Shown here in pieces: positions 24,731 through 32,909 of a DNA stretch of 64,000 bases. The notes below the pieces were generated by a model that was not told the DNA's origin, did not search any database, and saw only the letters and a program-made list of their open reading frames with translations. The translations under genes and the position numbers were made by a program. The stretch is taken from assembly GCF_001279585.1 (NCBI RefSeq), contig NZ_LGEC01000065.1, positions 264,045 through 328,044 of the forward strand. The letters run 5' to 3'. This stretch comes from Nocardiopsis sp. NRRL B-16309. Its GTDB lineage: Bacteria > Actinomycetota > Actinomycetes > Streptosporangiales > Streptosporangiaceae. Positions within the stretch are counted from its first letter, which is position 1, and each line of letters starts with the position of its first letter.

Positions 24731-25882
24731 ATGCCCACCACCGCCGCGAGCGCACAGCCCCTCAGACGCCGCTTCGGCATCCCCCTCTGCGCGGTCTTCG
24801 TCGGCTCCGGTCTCGTCGCCCTGACCACACCGGCCTACGCCGATCCGAGCCCTTCGCCCTCACCTTCGCCTTCGTCCTCCTCCTCGCCGAGCCCTTCGGC
24901 CTCACCCTCGGCGTCGCCCTCCCCTTCATCCAGTCCGTCCGACCCCGCGCCTATCCCGTCGGCGGCGGTCGCGTTCGAGCGCTCCGTCGACCGCGTGCGG
25001 CTCGGTTCGTCGGCGGAGCCGAACCCGCTCACCGTGACCAACACCGGCGACGCCGCGATCTGCCTGGTGGGCCTGACCGTCGAGGTCCGCGAGTTCACGG
25101 TCGAGGGGTTCTCGGCCCAGCTGCTCGAACCCGGCGAGGACGTGAACGCCGGGAAGGTCACGGGTTCGCCCCGACGGGACACCGACGTCGTGGCCACCCT
25201 GGCGTACGCGCTCGCCGACCCCGAGGCCGGCTGTTCCGGGGCCAATTCCGGTACCGAGACGTCCACGGCCACATGGACGGTCGCGGTGTTCCATCCCCAG
25301 CCGTCCCCCTCCCCCACTCCGACACCCACGCCCACACCCACGCCCGACCCGCCGGCCGGGAGCGACCGTCCCACCCCGACGCCCACGCCCACGCCCACGG
25401 AGCAGCCGACGGACGACCCCGAGACCTCGTCCCCGGCGACGCCTCCCACCTCGCGCACACCGAGCAGCCCGAGCTCGTCGAACTCCTCGAACGACTCCAG
25501 CGGGTCGGGGTCGGGGTCCGGCTCTGGTTCCGGCTCGGGCTCGGGGTCGGGTTCCACGCCGACGTCCCCGACCGGTGTCGACGACGTGCCGACCAGCGAC
25601 AGCGAGATCCCGACACTGCCGCGGGACGAGGCCGACCTCCCCGACGTGTCCGAAGGCGCGGAGGACCTCGCCGACCTGCCGCTGGTGACCCCGTCGTCCG
25701 ACGACGACGCCGGGGACGGCGGCACCGAGGTGGCCTCCGACACCAGTGATCTGGGCCCCAACTGGGCCCCGGCCGTTCTGCTGGCCGCGCTCCTGCTGGC
25801 CCTGCTGCTGGCCACGCCGCTCGCCCCGGCCCGCCGGGTCCGGGTCGGTTCCGGCTACCAGGGCAAGCGTCGCAAGGGCTGA
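24731..25882 (+). CDS. secreted Ser/Pro/Thr-rich surface protein with C-terminal anchor
   Basis: A 383-residue protein with a signal peptide (about 1-38: basic start RRRFGIPLC, hydrophobic core, cleavage near PAYADPS). After it come a Ser/Pro low-complexity stretch (39-75), a short folded domain (about 80-185) with two cysteines (AAICLVGL and AGCSGANS) that could pair, a Pro/Thr repeat region, a Ser-Gly dipeptide repeat and an acidic linker. It ends in a transmembrane helix (WAPAVLLAALLLALLLA) and a basic tail. It looks cell-envelope anchored without an obvious sortase motif. Family unknown. ATG 24731 follows AAGGAGG. Confidence 0.65.
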   Translation: MPTTAASAQPLRRRFGIPLCAVFVGSGLVALTTPAYADPSPSPSPSPSSSSSPSPSASPSASPSPSSSPSDPAPIPSAAVAFERSVDRVRLGSSAEPNPLTVTNTGDAAICLVGLTVEVREFTVEGFSAQLLEPGEDVNAGKVTGSPRRDTDVVATLAYALADPEAGCSGANSGTETSTATWTVAVFHPQPSPSPTPTPTPTPTPDPPAGSDRPTPTPTPTPTEQPTDDPETSSPATPPTSRTPSSPSSSNSSNDSSGSGSGSGSGSGSGSGSGSTPTSPTGVDDVPTSDSEIPTLPRDEADLPDVSEGAEDLADLPLVTPSSDDDAGDGGTEVASDTSDLGPNWAPAVLLAALLLALLLATPLAPARRVRVGSGYQGKRRKG

Positions 25883-26029
25883 CCGGCCGCCCGCCCGCGT
25901 CCCCGGTCCCCCGTCCGCGTCGCGGTCGGGGGACCGCCGCGTGCGGACCCGCTCGATGACGGCGGCGCGCGGCGCGACGCGGGGCCTGGCGCGCGCCGCC
26001 CGGACCCGGGGGACGTAGGATCTCGCCCC

Positions 26030-26998
26030 ATGAGCACCCCGCTGGTCACCGACGACCTGGCCCGCGAGCCCGCCGACGACGTCCTGGCACTCGCCGAGGC
26101 CGCACGACGCGCGGACGGCGTCGCCCCGCTGTCCGAGCACACCGTCCTGCGCGTGCGCCACGGCGCGCCCTCCGGCAGCAGCCGCTTCCACGTGGTCACC
26201 GCCGACGACCGCGTCGTCGGCTTCGCGTTCGTCGAGCGCGTGGCCGGCGAGCCCGACTCGGGCGAGATCGTGGTCGACCCGGCCCACCGCGGCCGCGGCC
26301 ACGGCAAGGCCCTGCTGCACTCCGTCCACGCCGACGCCGGTCCCCACGGCGTGCGCGTGTGGGCGCACGGCCGCACGCCCCAGGCCGCCGCCGTGGCCGC
26401 CGCCGACGGCTGGCGCCCGGTCCGGGAACTCCACAAGATGCGCATGCCGCTGCGCGACGTCCCCGCCGACGCGCCGGGCGGCCCCTGGGCGGCCCCGGAC
26501 CTGCCCGAACCGCGACTGCGCCCGGACGTGGCCTCCCGGGTGCGCGTACGGCCGTTCGTGGTCGGCCAGGACGAGCAGGCGTGGCTGGCCGCCAACGCCC
26601 GCGCGTTCGCCGACCACCCCGAGCAGGGCCAGCTGACACTGGACGACCTCCTCCAGCGCGAGGTGGAGGACTGGTTCGACCCGCACGGCTTCTTCCTCGC
26701 CACCACCACCGACGGCTCGGTCGCCGCCTTCCACTGGACCAAGGTCCACCAGGACGGCGCCGGGCTCTCCGACACCGAGGCCGTCGGCGAGGTGTACGCG
26801 GTGGGCGTGGACCCCGACTGGCAGGGCAGCGGGCTGGGCCGCGCGCTGACCCTGGCCGGCCTGCGCCACCTGCGGGACGCCGGGCTGCCCTGGGTGCACC
26901 TGTACGTCGACGGTGACAACGAGGCGGCGGTGCGCCTGTACGAGTCGCTCGGCTTCGGGATGTGGGACACCGACGTGATGTACGCCCCCGGCGACTGA
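26030..26998 (+). CDS. mshD: mycothiol synthase
   Basis: A 322-residue double-GNAT enzyme that acetylates Cys-GlcN-Ins with acetyl-CoA, the final step of mycothiol biosynthesis. The first GNAT half has VVDPAHRGRGHGKALL and the active second half has VYAVGVDPDWQGSGLGRAL and HLYVDGDNEAAVRLYESLGF, the acetyl-CoA P-loop and end motif. Length and both halves match the family. It lies 30 bases after a -10-like TAGGAT, so its 5' leader is very short. A low-molecular-weight thiol system of this kind marks the organism as an actinobacterium. Confidence 0.95.
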   Translation: MSTPLVTDDLAREPADDVLALAEAARRADGVAPLSEHTVLRVRHGAPSGSSRFHVVTADDRVVGFAFVERVAGEPDSGEIVVDPAHRGRGHGKALLHSVHADAGPHGVRVWAHGRTPQAAAVAAADGWRPVRELHKMRMPLRDVPADAPGGPWAAPDLPEPRLRPDVASRVRVRPFVVGQDEQAWLAANARAFADHPEQGQLTLDDLLQREVEDWFDPHGFFLATTTDGSVAAFHWTKVHQDGAGLSDTEAVGEVYAVGVDPDWQGSGLGRALTLAGLRHLRDAGLPWVHLYVDGDNEAAVRLYESLGFGMWDTDVMYAPGD

Positions 26999-27347
26999 CC
27001 TGGTCGGGGCCGCCCCGGTGACGTGCGGATCGTCACATTAACCGGAGCAACCACCGACCGCCACGGGAGTGCGATTTCCCGTTCATCTTCCGTTCATCTT
27101 CCCTGGGACAACTGGTCACCTAGCCCGCCTACCTTCACATTCGGTGCGGCACGGCCATAGCGCGCGAGGTGGCCGTGACACGTTGCGCGCCCACCGGTCA
27201 GATCCGCACCGCAGCGGCCTCCGGCAGGCAGAATGCGCACCGGAGCCAGCCGGTCCCACCAGAACCACCACGCGCCGAAGACCCGGCACGCGCGGACGAA
27301 CCCGTTCGTACCGGGCGAACCCGCCCAGAACCCGAACCGGAGCACCC
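26999..27347. other. pst promoter region; no pstS gene
   Basis: These 349 bases hold the PHO box (27081-27102) and a probable -10 TACCTT near 27130. In most relatives the periplasmic phosphate-binding gene pstS would occupy this position; here only about 215 bases separate the promoter from pstC and I see no remnant of the PstS sequence in any frame. Confidence 0.55.
27081..27102 (+). promoter_or_regulatory. PHO box (PhoP-binding direct repeats)
   Basis: Two adjacent 11-bp repeats, each GTTCATCTTCC, match the streptomycete PHO-box consensus (G[G/T]TCA... every 11 bp). A third, weaker GGTCACC lies 10-20 bases further on. The position about 30 bases upstream of a -10-like TACCTT is suitable for activation of pstCAB under phosphate starvation. 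Confidence 0.85.
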
Positions 27348-28313
27348 ATGACGACCACGGACGCGCCCGAGGCGGCCCCACGGCCGCCCGCGGGCCGGCG
27401 CCGGATCGGTGACGCCGCCTTCGCCGGGCTCGCCCGAGGCTCGGGCCTGCTGATCCTCGCGATCCTCGCCGGGGTCGCGGCGTTCCTGATCATCCAGGCC
27501 TGGCCCTCCCTGTCCGCGAACACGGCGAACTTCCTGACCTCGAACGTGTGGGAGGCCAACGAGCGGGAGTCGCCCGCCTTCGGTATCGGCATGCTGGCGT
27601 TCGGCACCGTGCTCGCCGCCGCCATCGCCCTGGCCCTGGCCACACCGATCGCCATCGGGATCGCGCTGTTCATCGTCTACTACGCCCCCCGCAGGCTCGC
27701 GTCCCTGCTCGGGTACCTGGTGGACCTGCTCGCCGCGATCCCCAGCGTCGTCTACGGCCTGTGGGGCATCGGCTTCCTGGCCCCGCAGCTCGTCCCCGTC
27801 TACCAGCGGCTGGCCGAGCACCTGGGCTGGATCCCGCTGTTCGCCGGGCCCGCCTCCACCTCCGCCCGCACCATGCTCACCGCGGGCATCGTGCTCGCGG
27901 TGATGATCCTGCCGATCATCACCGCGATGTCGCGCGACGTCTTCCACCAGGTGCCCCAGGGACACCGGGAGGCCGCACTGGCCATGGGCGCGACGCGCTG
28001 GGAGATGATCCGGCTGGCCGTCCTGCCGTTCGGCAAGTCGGGGATCGTCGGCGGAGCGATGCTCGGCATGGGGCGCGCGCTCGGCGAGACCATGGCCGTG
28101 GCCATGATCCTCTCGCCCTCGCTGATGATGTCCTTCCACCTGCTGCAGAGCGGCAACCAGACCATCGCCGCGCACATCGCCCTCCAGTACCCGGAGGCGA
28201 CCGGGTACGGGGTGTCCGCGCTGATCGCCGCGGGCCTGGTCCTGTTCGCGATCACCCTGGCCGTCAACATGGGCGCGCGCTACATCGTGGCGCGGGGCAG
28301 CAAGGAGTCCTGA
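27348..28313 (+). CDS. pstC: phosphate ABC transporter permease PstC
   Basis: A 321-residue permease with six predicted membrane helices. Family blocks are AFGIGMLAFGTVLAAAIALA, IPSVVYGLWGIGFLAP, the cytoplasmic EAA loop REAALAMGATRWEMI and GRALGETMAVAMIL. It forms the channel with PstA and is energised by PstB. The start at 27348 gives the family N terminus. The final TGATG overlaps the PstA start by one base. PHO box upstream. Confidence 0.95.
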   Translation: MTTTDAPEAAPRPPAGRRRIGDAAFAGLARGSGLLILAILAGVAAFLIIQAWPSLSANTANFLTSNVWEANERESPAFGIGMLAFGTVLAAAIALALATPIAIGIALFIVYYAPRRLASLLGYLVDLLAAIPSVVYGLWGIGFLAPQLVPVYQRLAEHLGWIPLFAGPASTSARTMLTAGIVLAVMILPIITAMSRDVFHQVPQGHREAALAMGATRWEMIRLAVLPFGKSGIVGGAMLGMGRALGETMAVAMILSPSLMMSFHLLQSGNQTIAAHIALQYPEATGYGVSALIAAGLVLFAITLAVNMGARYIVARGSKES

Positions 28314-29392
28314 TGAGCACGACGACCACGCAGCCCCCCGAGCCCAGGGCCGCCCGGAGCGCGCGCGACCTGCGCCGCGGCGCCCTGCCGCACCGCTTCC
28401 CCGCCGTCCTGCTGGCGTCCACCGCCGCGGTCGTCGCGGGGGTCCTGCTGGCCTTCTCCACCTTCGGGTTCGCCCTGTGGGCGGTCCTGACCGCCGTCGC
28501 CTACACCGCCATCGCCGTGACCGCGTCCGCGCGGGTGGAGGGCGGCCGCAAGGCCACCGACCGGCTGGTCACCGCGCTGGTCTACGGGTGCTTCCTGCTG
28601 GCCATGCTCCCGCTGGTGTCGCTGCTGTGGACCGTGGTGCAGAACGGCATGGCGCGGTTCGACGGCTACTTCCTCACCGTGTCGATGAACGGCGTCCTGC
28701 CGAGCATGGACGCGGGCGGTGTCTACCACGCGGTCGTCGGCACGCTGGCGATCACCGGCATGGCCACGCTCATCGCGGTGCCCGTCGGCGTGATGAGCGC
28801 CGTCTACCTCGTGGAGTACGCCGAGGGCCGGATGAAGCGCGTCATCACGTTCTTCGTGGACGTCATGACCGGTATCCCGTCCATCGTCGCCGGACTGTTC
28901 GTCGTGGCGCTGTGGATGGTGCTGTTCGGACCGGGCCAGACCAACGGCGCGGCGGGAGCGATCTCGCTGGCCGTGCTGATGATCCCGGTGGTGGTGCGCT
29001 CCAGCGAGGAGATGCTGCGGCTGGTTCCGCGGGACCTGCGCGAGGCCTCATACGCCCTGGGCGTGCCCAAGTGGCGCACGATCACCAAGGTGGTGCTGCC
29101 CACGTCCGCCGCCGGTCTGACCACCGGAATCATGCTCGCCATCGCGCGCGTTATCGGTGAGACGGCGCCGTTGATCCTCACCGCGGGATCCTCGGCGGTG
29201 TCGATCAACTGGAACCTGTTCGACGGCCAGATGATGAGCCTCCCGGTCTTCATCTACTCCCAGGTGCGCATGGGCGGCGACATCAACTACGAGCGGGCCT
29301 GGGGCGCCGCGCTGACCCTGATCCTGACGGTCATGCTGCTCTTCTTCCTGGCCCGCCTCATCGGCCGACTGTTCGCGCCCAAGTCCCGCTGA
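28313..29392 (+). CDS. pstA: phosphate ABC transporter permease PstA
   Basis: A 359-residue permease; the longer N-terminal region (1-70) contains two extra hydrophobic stretches before the transport core. Core motifs are VIALIAVPVGVMSAVYLVEY-like sequence at about 150, MTGIPSIVAGLFVVALW, the EAA loop REASYALGVPKWRTITKV and ARVIGETAPLILTAG. It pairs with PstC. The ATG overlaps the pstC stop by one base, and 50 bases separate it from pstB. Confidence 0.95.
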   Translation: MSTTTTQPPEPRAARSARDLRRGALPHRFPAVLLASTAAVVAGVLLAFSTFGFALWAVLTAVAYTAIAVTASARVEGGRKATDRLVTALVYGCFLLAMLPLVSLLWTVVQNGMARFDGYFLTVSMNGVLPSMDAGGVYHAVVGTLAITGMATLIAVPVGVMSAVYLVEYAEGRMKRVITFFVDVMTGIPSIVAGLFVVALWMVLFGPGQTNGAAGAISLAVLMIPVVVRSSEEMLRLVPRDLREASYALGVPKWRTITKVVLPTSAAGLTTGIMLAIARVIGETAPLILTAGSSAVSINWNLFDGQMMSLPVFIYSQVRMGGDINYERAWGAALTLILTVMLLFFLARLIGRLFAPKSR

Positions 29393-29442
29393 CCACCGCC
29401 CACGCTCCGCGCTCGGCCCCTGAACTCACGAGGAACCATCCA

Positions 29443-30222
29443 GTGGCGAAAAGAATCGACGTCTCCGGCCTCCACGTCTACTACGGCGACTTTCTCGCCG
29501 TCGAGGACGTGTCGATGACCATCGAGCCGCGATCGGTGACGGCGTTCATCGGCTCCTCCGGCTGCGGCAAGTCCACCTTCCTGCGCACGCTCAACCGGCT
29601 GCACGAGGTCACCCCGGGTGCCCGAGCCGAGGGCAAGGTGCTCCTGGACGACCTGGACATCTACGGCCCCGACGTGGACCCGGTGATGGTCCGCAGCGAG
29701 GTCGGCATGGTCTTCCAGAAGGCCAACCCGTTCCCGACGATGTCCATCTACGACAACGTCATCGCCGGGGCCAGGCTCAACAACAAGCGGATGAGCAAGG
29801 CGCAGGCCGACGACCTGGTCGAGGGCTCGCTGCGCGGCGCGAACCTGTGGGAGGAGGTCAAGGACCGGCTGAACAAGCCCGGCGCGGGCCTGTCGGGCGG
29901 CCAGCAGCAGCGCCTGTGCATCGCGCGCGCCACGGCGGTCAAGCCGTCGGTACTGCTGATGGACGAGCCCTGCTCGGCCCTGGACCCGATCTCGACCCTG
30001 GCGATCGAGGACCTCATCCACCAGCTGAAGGAGGACTACACGATCGTCATCGTCACGCACAACATGCAGCAGGCGGCGCGTGTGTCCGACCGCACGGCCT
30101 TCTTCAACCTCTCGGCCCCGGGCAAGCCGGGCAGGCTCATCGAGATGGGCGAGACGAACCAGATGTTCACCCGTCCGGAGCAGAAGGAGACCGAGAACTA
30201 CATCACCGGCCGCTTCGGGTAG
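29443..30222 (+). CDS. pstB: phosphate ABC transporter ATPase PstB
   Basis: A 259-residue ATPase driving phosphate import through PstCA. Walker A is GSSGCGKST, the Q loop VFQKANPFPTMSIYDN, the signature LSGGQQQRLC, Walker B LLMDEPCSALDP and the H loop TIVIVTHNMQQAAR; the late EMGETNQMFTRPEQKETENY is typical of PstB. GTG start with GAGGAA nine bases upstream. The last 15 bases, including the TAG, belong to a 43-bp unit that is repeated once directly downstream. Confidence 0.97.
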   Translation: MAKRIDVSGLHVYYGDFLAVEDVSMTIEPRSVTAFIGSSGCGKSTFLRTLNRLHEVTPGARAEGKVLLDDLDIYGPDVDPVMVRSEVGMVFQKANPFPTMSIYDNVIAGARLNNKRMSKAQADDLVEGSLRGANLWEEVKDRLNKPGAGLSGGQQQRLCIARATAVKPSVLLMDEPCSALDPISTLAIEDLIHQLKEDYTIVIVTHNMQQAARVSDRTAFFNLSAPGKPGRLIEMGETNQMFTRPEQKETENYITGRFG

Positions 30223-30293
30223 GGCGGGGACGCGCGACCGGCGATGGTGTGGCCGCTTCGGGTAGGGCGGGAGCGCGCGACCGGCGATGAAGT
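30208..30293. repeat. 43-bp tandem duplication at the pstB 3' end
   Basis: A unit starting GGCCGCTTCGGGTAGGGCGG occurs at 30208-30250 and again from 30251. The first copy contains the last five codons of pstB and its stop; the second is outside the gene. The copies differ at only a few bases, so the duplication is recent. Confidence 0.85.
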
Positions 30294-30391
30294 GACCGCC
30301 TGGATCGGCCCAGTTCAGAGCCGCTGAGCCCGAGGTGAGGCGGGGCCCGTGTTCCGGTAGGTTCTCAGGATCCGAACCGTGAGGAGCTCCC

Positions 30392-31441
30392 ATGCCCGTG
30401 CCCCTGGTGATCGACACCGACACCGCCCAGGACGACTGCGTCGCCCTTCTGGTGGGTCTGCTGGACCCGGCGGCGGACCTGCGCGCCGTCACCATGGTCG
30501 CCGGGAACGTGGGCTTCGACCAGCAGGTGCGCAACGCCTTCCTCACGCTCAACGTGGCCGACCGCCACGTCCCGGTCCACCTGGGCTGCCGCGCGCCGCT
30601 CACGCGCCCCTGGGTGAGCGCGGAGAACGTCCACGGAGACGGCTCCGGCGGGCTGCGGATGGACCAGACCGGGCTGGAGCCCGAGGACGAGCACGCGGTG
30701 GACGCGCTCATCCGCCTGGCCGCCGAGCACCCGGGCGAGCTGTCGGTCGTGGCGATCGGCCCGCTGACCAACATCGCGATGGCCGCGGCCAAGGACCCCG
30801 CGTTCGTGCGCGACGTGGGCGCCCTCTACGTCATGGGCGGCTCCAACAACGCGCGCGGCAACATCACGGCCGCCGCGGAGTTCAACTTCTACGTCGACCC
30901 CGAGGCCGCCAAGGCGGTCTTCGCGGCGGGCTTCGAGATCACGGTGATCCCGTGGGACCCGCTCACGCTGCGCGACGCGGTGTTCGGGCAGGAGCGCCTG
31001 GACGGGATCGCCGCCCTGGGCACGCCGCTGTCCGGCTTCTTCACCCGGGTGTGCGCGCCCACGCTGGAGTTCGACCGCAGCGTGGGCATCGACGGCACGA
31101 CCCACCCCGACTCCCTCACCGCCGCCGTGCTGCTCCACCCGGAGCTGGTCCTGCGGACCGGCCGCTACCACGTGGACGTGGAGACGGCGGGCGAGCTGAC
31201 CCGCGGCTACTCCGCCATGTCGTGGGGCGTGCACGGCCTGGAGCCGAACGCCACCGTGGTCGAGGCGGTGGACGCCGAGGCCTTCCACAGCTACCTCAAG
31301 GGCCTCCTGGCCACCCCGACCACACCGGCACGGCAGATCACTCACCCACACCACCTGACCCGGGAGCCCCGGGAGCCGCGGCTCACGTACCGCCGCCGGT
31401 TCGGCGTTCGGACACGCTCCGCAGTCATCCGACTCCTATAG
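30392..31441 (+). CDS. inosine/uridine-preferring nucleoside hydrolase, chimeric C terminus
   Basis: A 349-residue nucleoside N-ribohydrolase that splits nucleosides into ribose and base for salvage. The calcium-binding signature is DTDTAQDDCVALL at residues 8-20, followed by VAGNVGFDQQVRNA and the strong family blocks VAIGPLTNIAMAAAKDP, MGGSNNARGNITAAAEFNFY and WDPLTLRDAVFG. The domain ends near residue 305. The last 33 residues (HPHHLTREPREPRL onward, Arg-rich) come from DNA lying between two 99-bp direct repeats and are probably not ancestral; the ancestral tail seems to be encoded at 32230-32303. Confidence 0.9.
   Translation: MPVPLVIDTDTAQDDCVALLVGLLDPAADLRAVTMVAGNVGFDQQVRNAFLTLNVADRHVPVHLGCRAPLTRPWVSAENVHGDGSGGLRMDQTGLEPEDEHAVDALIRLAAEHPGELSVVAIGPLTNIAMAAAKDPAFVRDVGALYVMGGSNNARGNITAAAEFNFYVDPEAAKAVFAAGFEITVIPWDPLTLRDAVFGQERLDGIAALGTPLSGFFTRVCAPTLEFDRSVGIDGTTHPDSLTAAVLLHPELVLRTGRYHVDVETAGELTRGYSAMSWGVHGLEPNATVVEAVDAEAFHSYLKGLLATPTTPARQITHPHHLTREPREPRLTYRRRFGVRTRSAVIRLL
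31243..31341. repeat. 99-bp direct repeat, copy 1 (in the nucleoside hydrolase gene)
   Basis: This 99-bp block inside the nucleoside hydrolase gene is identical at every base to 32131-32229. It encodes the NATVVEAVDAEAFHSY and LKGLLATPTTPARQIT part of the protein. The two copies flank 789 bases that hold the toxin-antitoxin module. Confidence 0.95.
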
Positions 31442-31453
31442 CATCAATGCTAT
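31438..31453. promoter_or_regulatory. palindromic operator of the toxin-antitoxin module
   Basis: Perfect inverted repeat ATAGCAT-CA-ATGCTAT. It overlaps the nucleoside hydrolase stop and the presumed original ATG of the toxin gene, the usual place for autoregulation by an antitoxin or toxin-antitoxin complex. Confidence 0.7.
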
Positions 31454-31483
31454 GAGCTGGGTACAGTCGAACTCGAACCGGAA

Positions 31484-31798
31484 GTGGAGCAATGGCTTCA
31501 GGAGCTGAGCGACGAGGAGTGGGCGCAAGCCCTGTTCCACCTGGACCTGCTCGAATCCCGCGGGGTCGGCTTGGGGTTCCCGTACACGAGTCAGCTGAAC
31601 GGCAAGCTCCGCGAGCTCCGGTTCTACTGTGGAGGCCGACGCGTGCGCGTCAGCTACTACGTCGCGAGTGGACGGAGGATCATCATGCTCACCGTCTTCC
31701 ACAAGACCCGTCCGCGCGAGTCGGCGGAGGTCCGGCGGGCGCTGCGAGCGATGAACGAGTGTGTCCGCGCCGGGCACACGGTCGAGGAGGCACCGTGA
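31484..31798 (+). CDS. RelE/HigB-type (Gp49-like) toxin, N terminus apparently frameshifted
   Basis: 104 residues from GTG 31484: EQWLQELSDEEWAQALFHLD, GVGLGFPYTSQLNGKLRELR, then VRVSYYVASGRRIIMLTVFH and KTRPRESAEVRRA, the phage-derived Gp49-like/HigB ribonuclease toxin pattern (mRNA cleavage at the ribosome). Family members start MSW followed by two hydrophobic strands. Here an ATG AGC TGG at 31452 is out of frame, and adding one G to the GGG run would restore MSWGTVELEPEVEQWL. So a one-base deletion has probably removed the natural start; the product may be truncated by about 11 residues or inactive. Overlaps the antitoxin start (GTGA). Confidence 0.75.
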   Translation: MEQWLQELSDEEWAQALFHLDLLESRGVGLGFPYTSQLNGKLRELRFYCGGRRVRVSYYVASGRRIIMLTVFHKTRPRESAEVRRALRAMNECVRAGHTVEEAP

Positions 31799-32124
31799 GC
31801 GCTTCGCCACGGAGAACGACCCTGTCCGAGCTGAAGTCGTCGGAGCGGTTCGAGCGTCCGGCGGTCCGCGAGGCCTACGAACTCACCCGGCTGCGCTTCG
31901 AACTGGCCGAGACCGTCCGGCTCCGCCGTGAGGAACTCGGTTGGTCCCAGGCCGAACTCGGCCGACGGGCCGACATGCCCCAGTCCAGCGTCGCCCGGTT
32001 CGAGCACGGCGGCACCCAGCCGACACTGACGACCCTGGAACGGCTCGCCGAGGCACTCGGACTCGTCCTGCACGTACGCATGGAGGAGCCCGGGGCGCGG
32101 GAGCACGACCTGAGCCCCGCGTAG
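31795..32124 (+). CDS. XRE-family antitoxin (HigA-like)
   Basis: A 109-residue protein with a C-terminal XRE helix-turn-helix (about 35-95: RFELAETVRLRREELGWSQA, MPQSSVARFEHGGTQPTL, ERLAEALGLVLHVRM). The N-terminal part (TLSELKSSERFERPAVREAY) resembles the flexible neutraliser region of HigA antitoxins. It is encoded after the toxin, in the HigBA order, with a 4-base overlap, and probably binds the palindrome at 31438-31453. Confidence 0.85.
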   Translation: MSASPRRTTLSELKSSERFERPAVREAYELTRLRFELAETVRLRREELGWSQAELGRRADMPQSSVARFEHGGTQPTLTTLERLAEALGLVLHVRMEEPGAREHDLSPA

Positions 32125-32130
32125 GGGGCG

Positions 32131-32229
32131 GCCGAACGCCACCGTGGTCGAGGCGGTGGACGCCGAGGCCTTCCACAGCTACCTCAAGGGCCTCCTGGCC
32201 ACCCCGACCACACCGGCACGGCAGATCAC
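32131..32229. repeat. 99-bp direct repeat, copy 2 (downstream of the antitoxin)
   Basis: Identical to 31243-31341. It is continued in the nucleoside hydrolase frame by sequence with a 27-bp tandem repeat (32241-32290, units starting CCGGGAGCCGCGGGCGTTCC) to a stop at about 32303, which overlaps the DUF47 3' end. That is likely the displaced original 3' end of the hydrolase gene. Confidence 0.95.
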
Positions 32230-32291
32230 CCCCGACGGCCCCGGGAGCCGCGGGCGTTCCGGCCGCCCCGGGAGCCGCGGGCGTTCCGGCG

Positions 32292-32909
32292 TCAGCTGTT
32301 CTTGACGACGATCGTCTCGACGGTGTTGGCGACGTGCTCGAAGGCGTCGGCGGCCGTCTCCAGCTCCTCGATGACGTCCTTGAGCTTGAGCACCGTCAGC
32401 GCGTCGTACTCGCCGCCGAACAGGCGGGCCAGGAGTTTGCGGTAGATGCGGTCGGCCTGGTTCTCCAGCTGGTTGATCTCGATCCAGTACCGGGTGAGGT
32501 CCTGGAGGGTCCGGAGCCGGGGCATCGCCTCGGCGGTGAGCTCCGCGGCGCGTTCGAGCACCTCGATCTGGTCGATGATGCCCTTGGGCAGCCGCTCCAG
32601 TCCGTACAGTCCGATCAGGTCGACGGCGGCCTCCATGGAGTCCATGACGTCGTCCAGGTTCGAGGCGAGGCGGTAGATGTCCTCCCGGTGGATGGGAGGT
32701 GCCGAGCTCTTGTTCAACCGGCGCATGATGGCGTGGGTCGCGTCATCGCCCGCGTGCTCGCAGGCACGCATCTTCTCGGTGATGGCCTCTCGGTCGGCCC
32801 CGTCGCTCATCAGCTCCACCAGCAGGCGGGCCGCGATGACCAGGTTGTTCGCCGAGTCGGTGAACATCTCGTAGTAGCTGTCATCACGCGGGCGCAAGCG
32901 CAGGCGCAC
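32292..32909 (-). CDS. DUF47 (PhoU-like) phosphate-transport accessory protein
   Basis: A 205-residue all-helical PhoU-like protein of the DUF47 family, usually encoded next to a Pit low-affinity phosphate transporter. Family sequence includes YYEMFTDSANNLVIAARLLV, CEHAGDDATHAIMRRLNKS, PIHREDIYRLASNLDDVMD and IEINQLENQADRIYRKLL. It probably regulates Pit activity or phosphate signalling. No pit gene follows in either direction, which is unusual. A PHO-box-like pair at 33035-33056 lies about 130 bases upstream of its GTG start. Confidence 0.88.
   Translation of the reverse strand: MRLRLRPRDDSYYEMFTDSANNLVIAARLLVELMSDGADREAITEKMRACEHAGDDATHAIMRRLNKSSAPPIHREDIYRLASNLDDVMDSMEAAVDLIGLYGLERLPKGIIDQIEVLERAAELTAEAMPRLRTLQDLTRYWIEINQLENQADRIYRKLLARLFGGEYDALTVLKLKDVIEELETAADAFEHVANTVETIVVKNS

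Noticed and set aside
27102..27347. Remnant of pstS
   Set aside because: No frame shows PstS-like residues such as the phosphate-binding motifs; the stretch is too short and looks like leader sequence.
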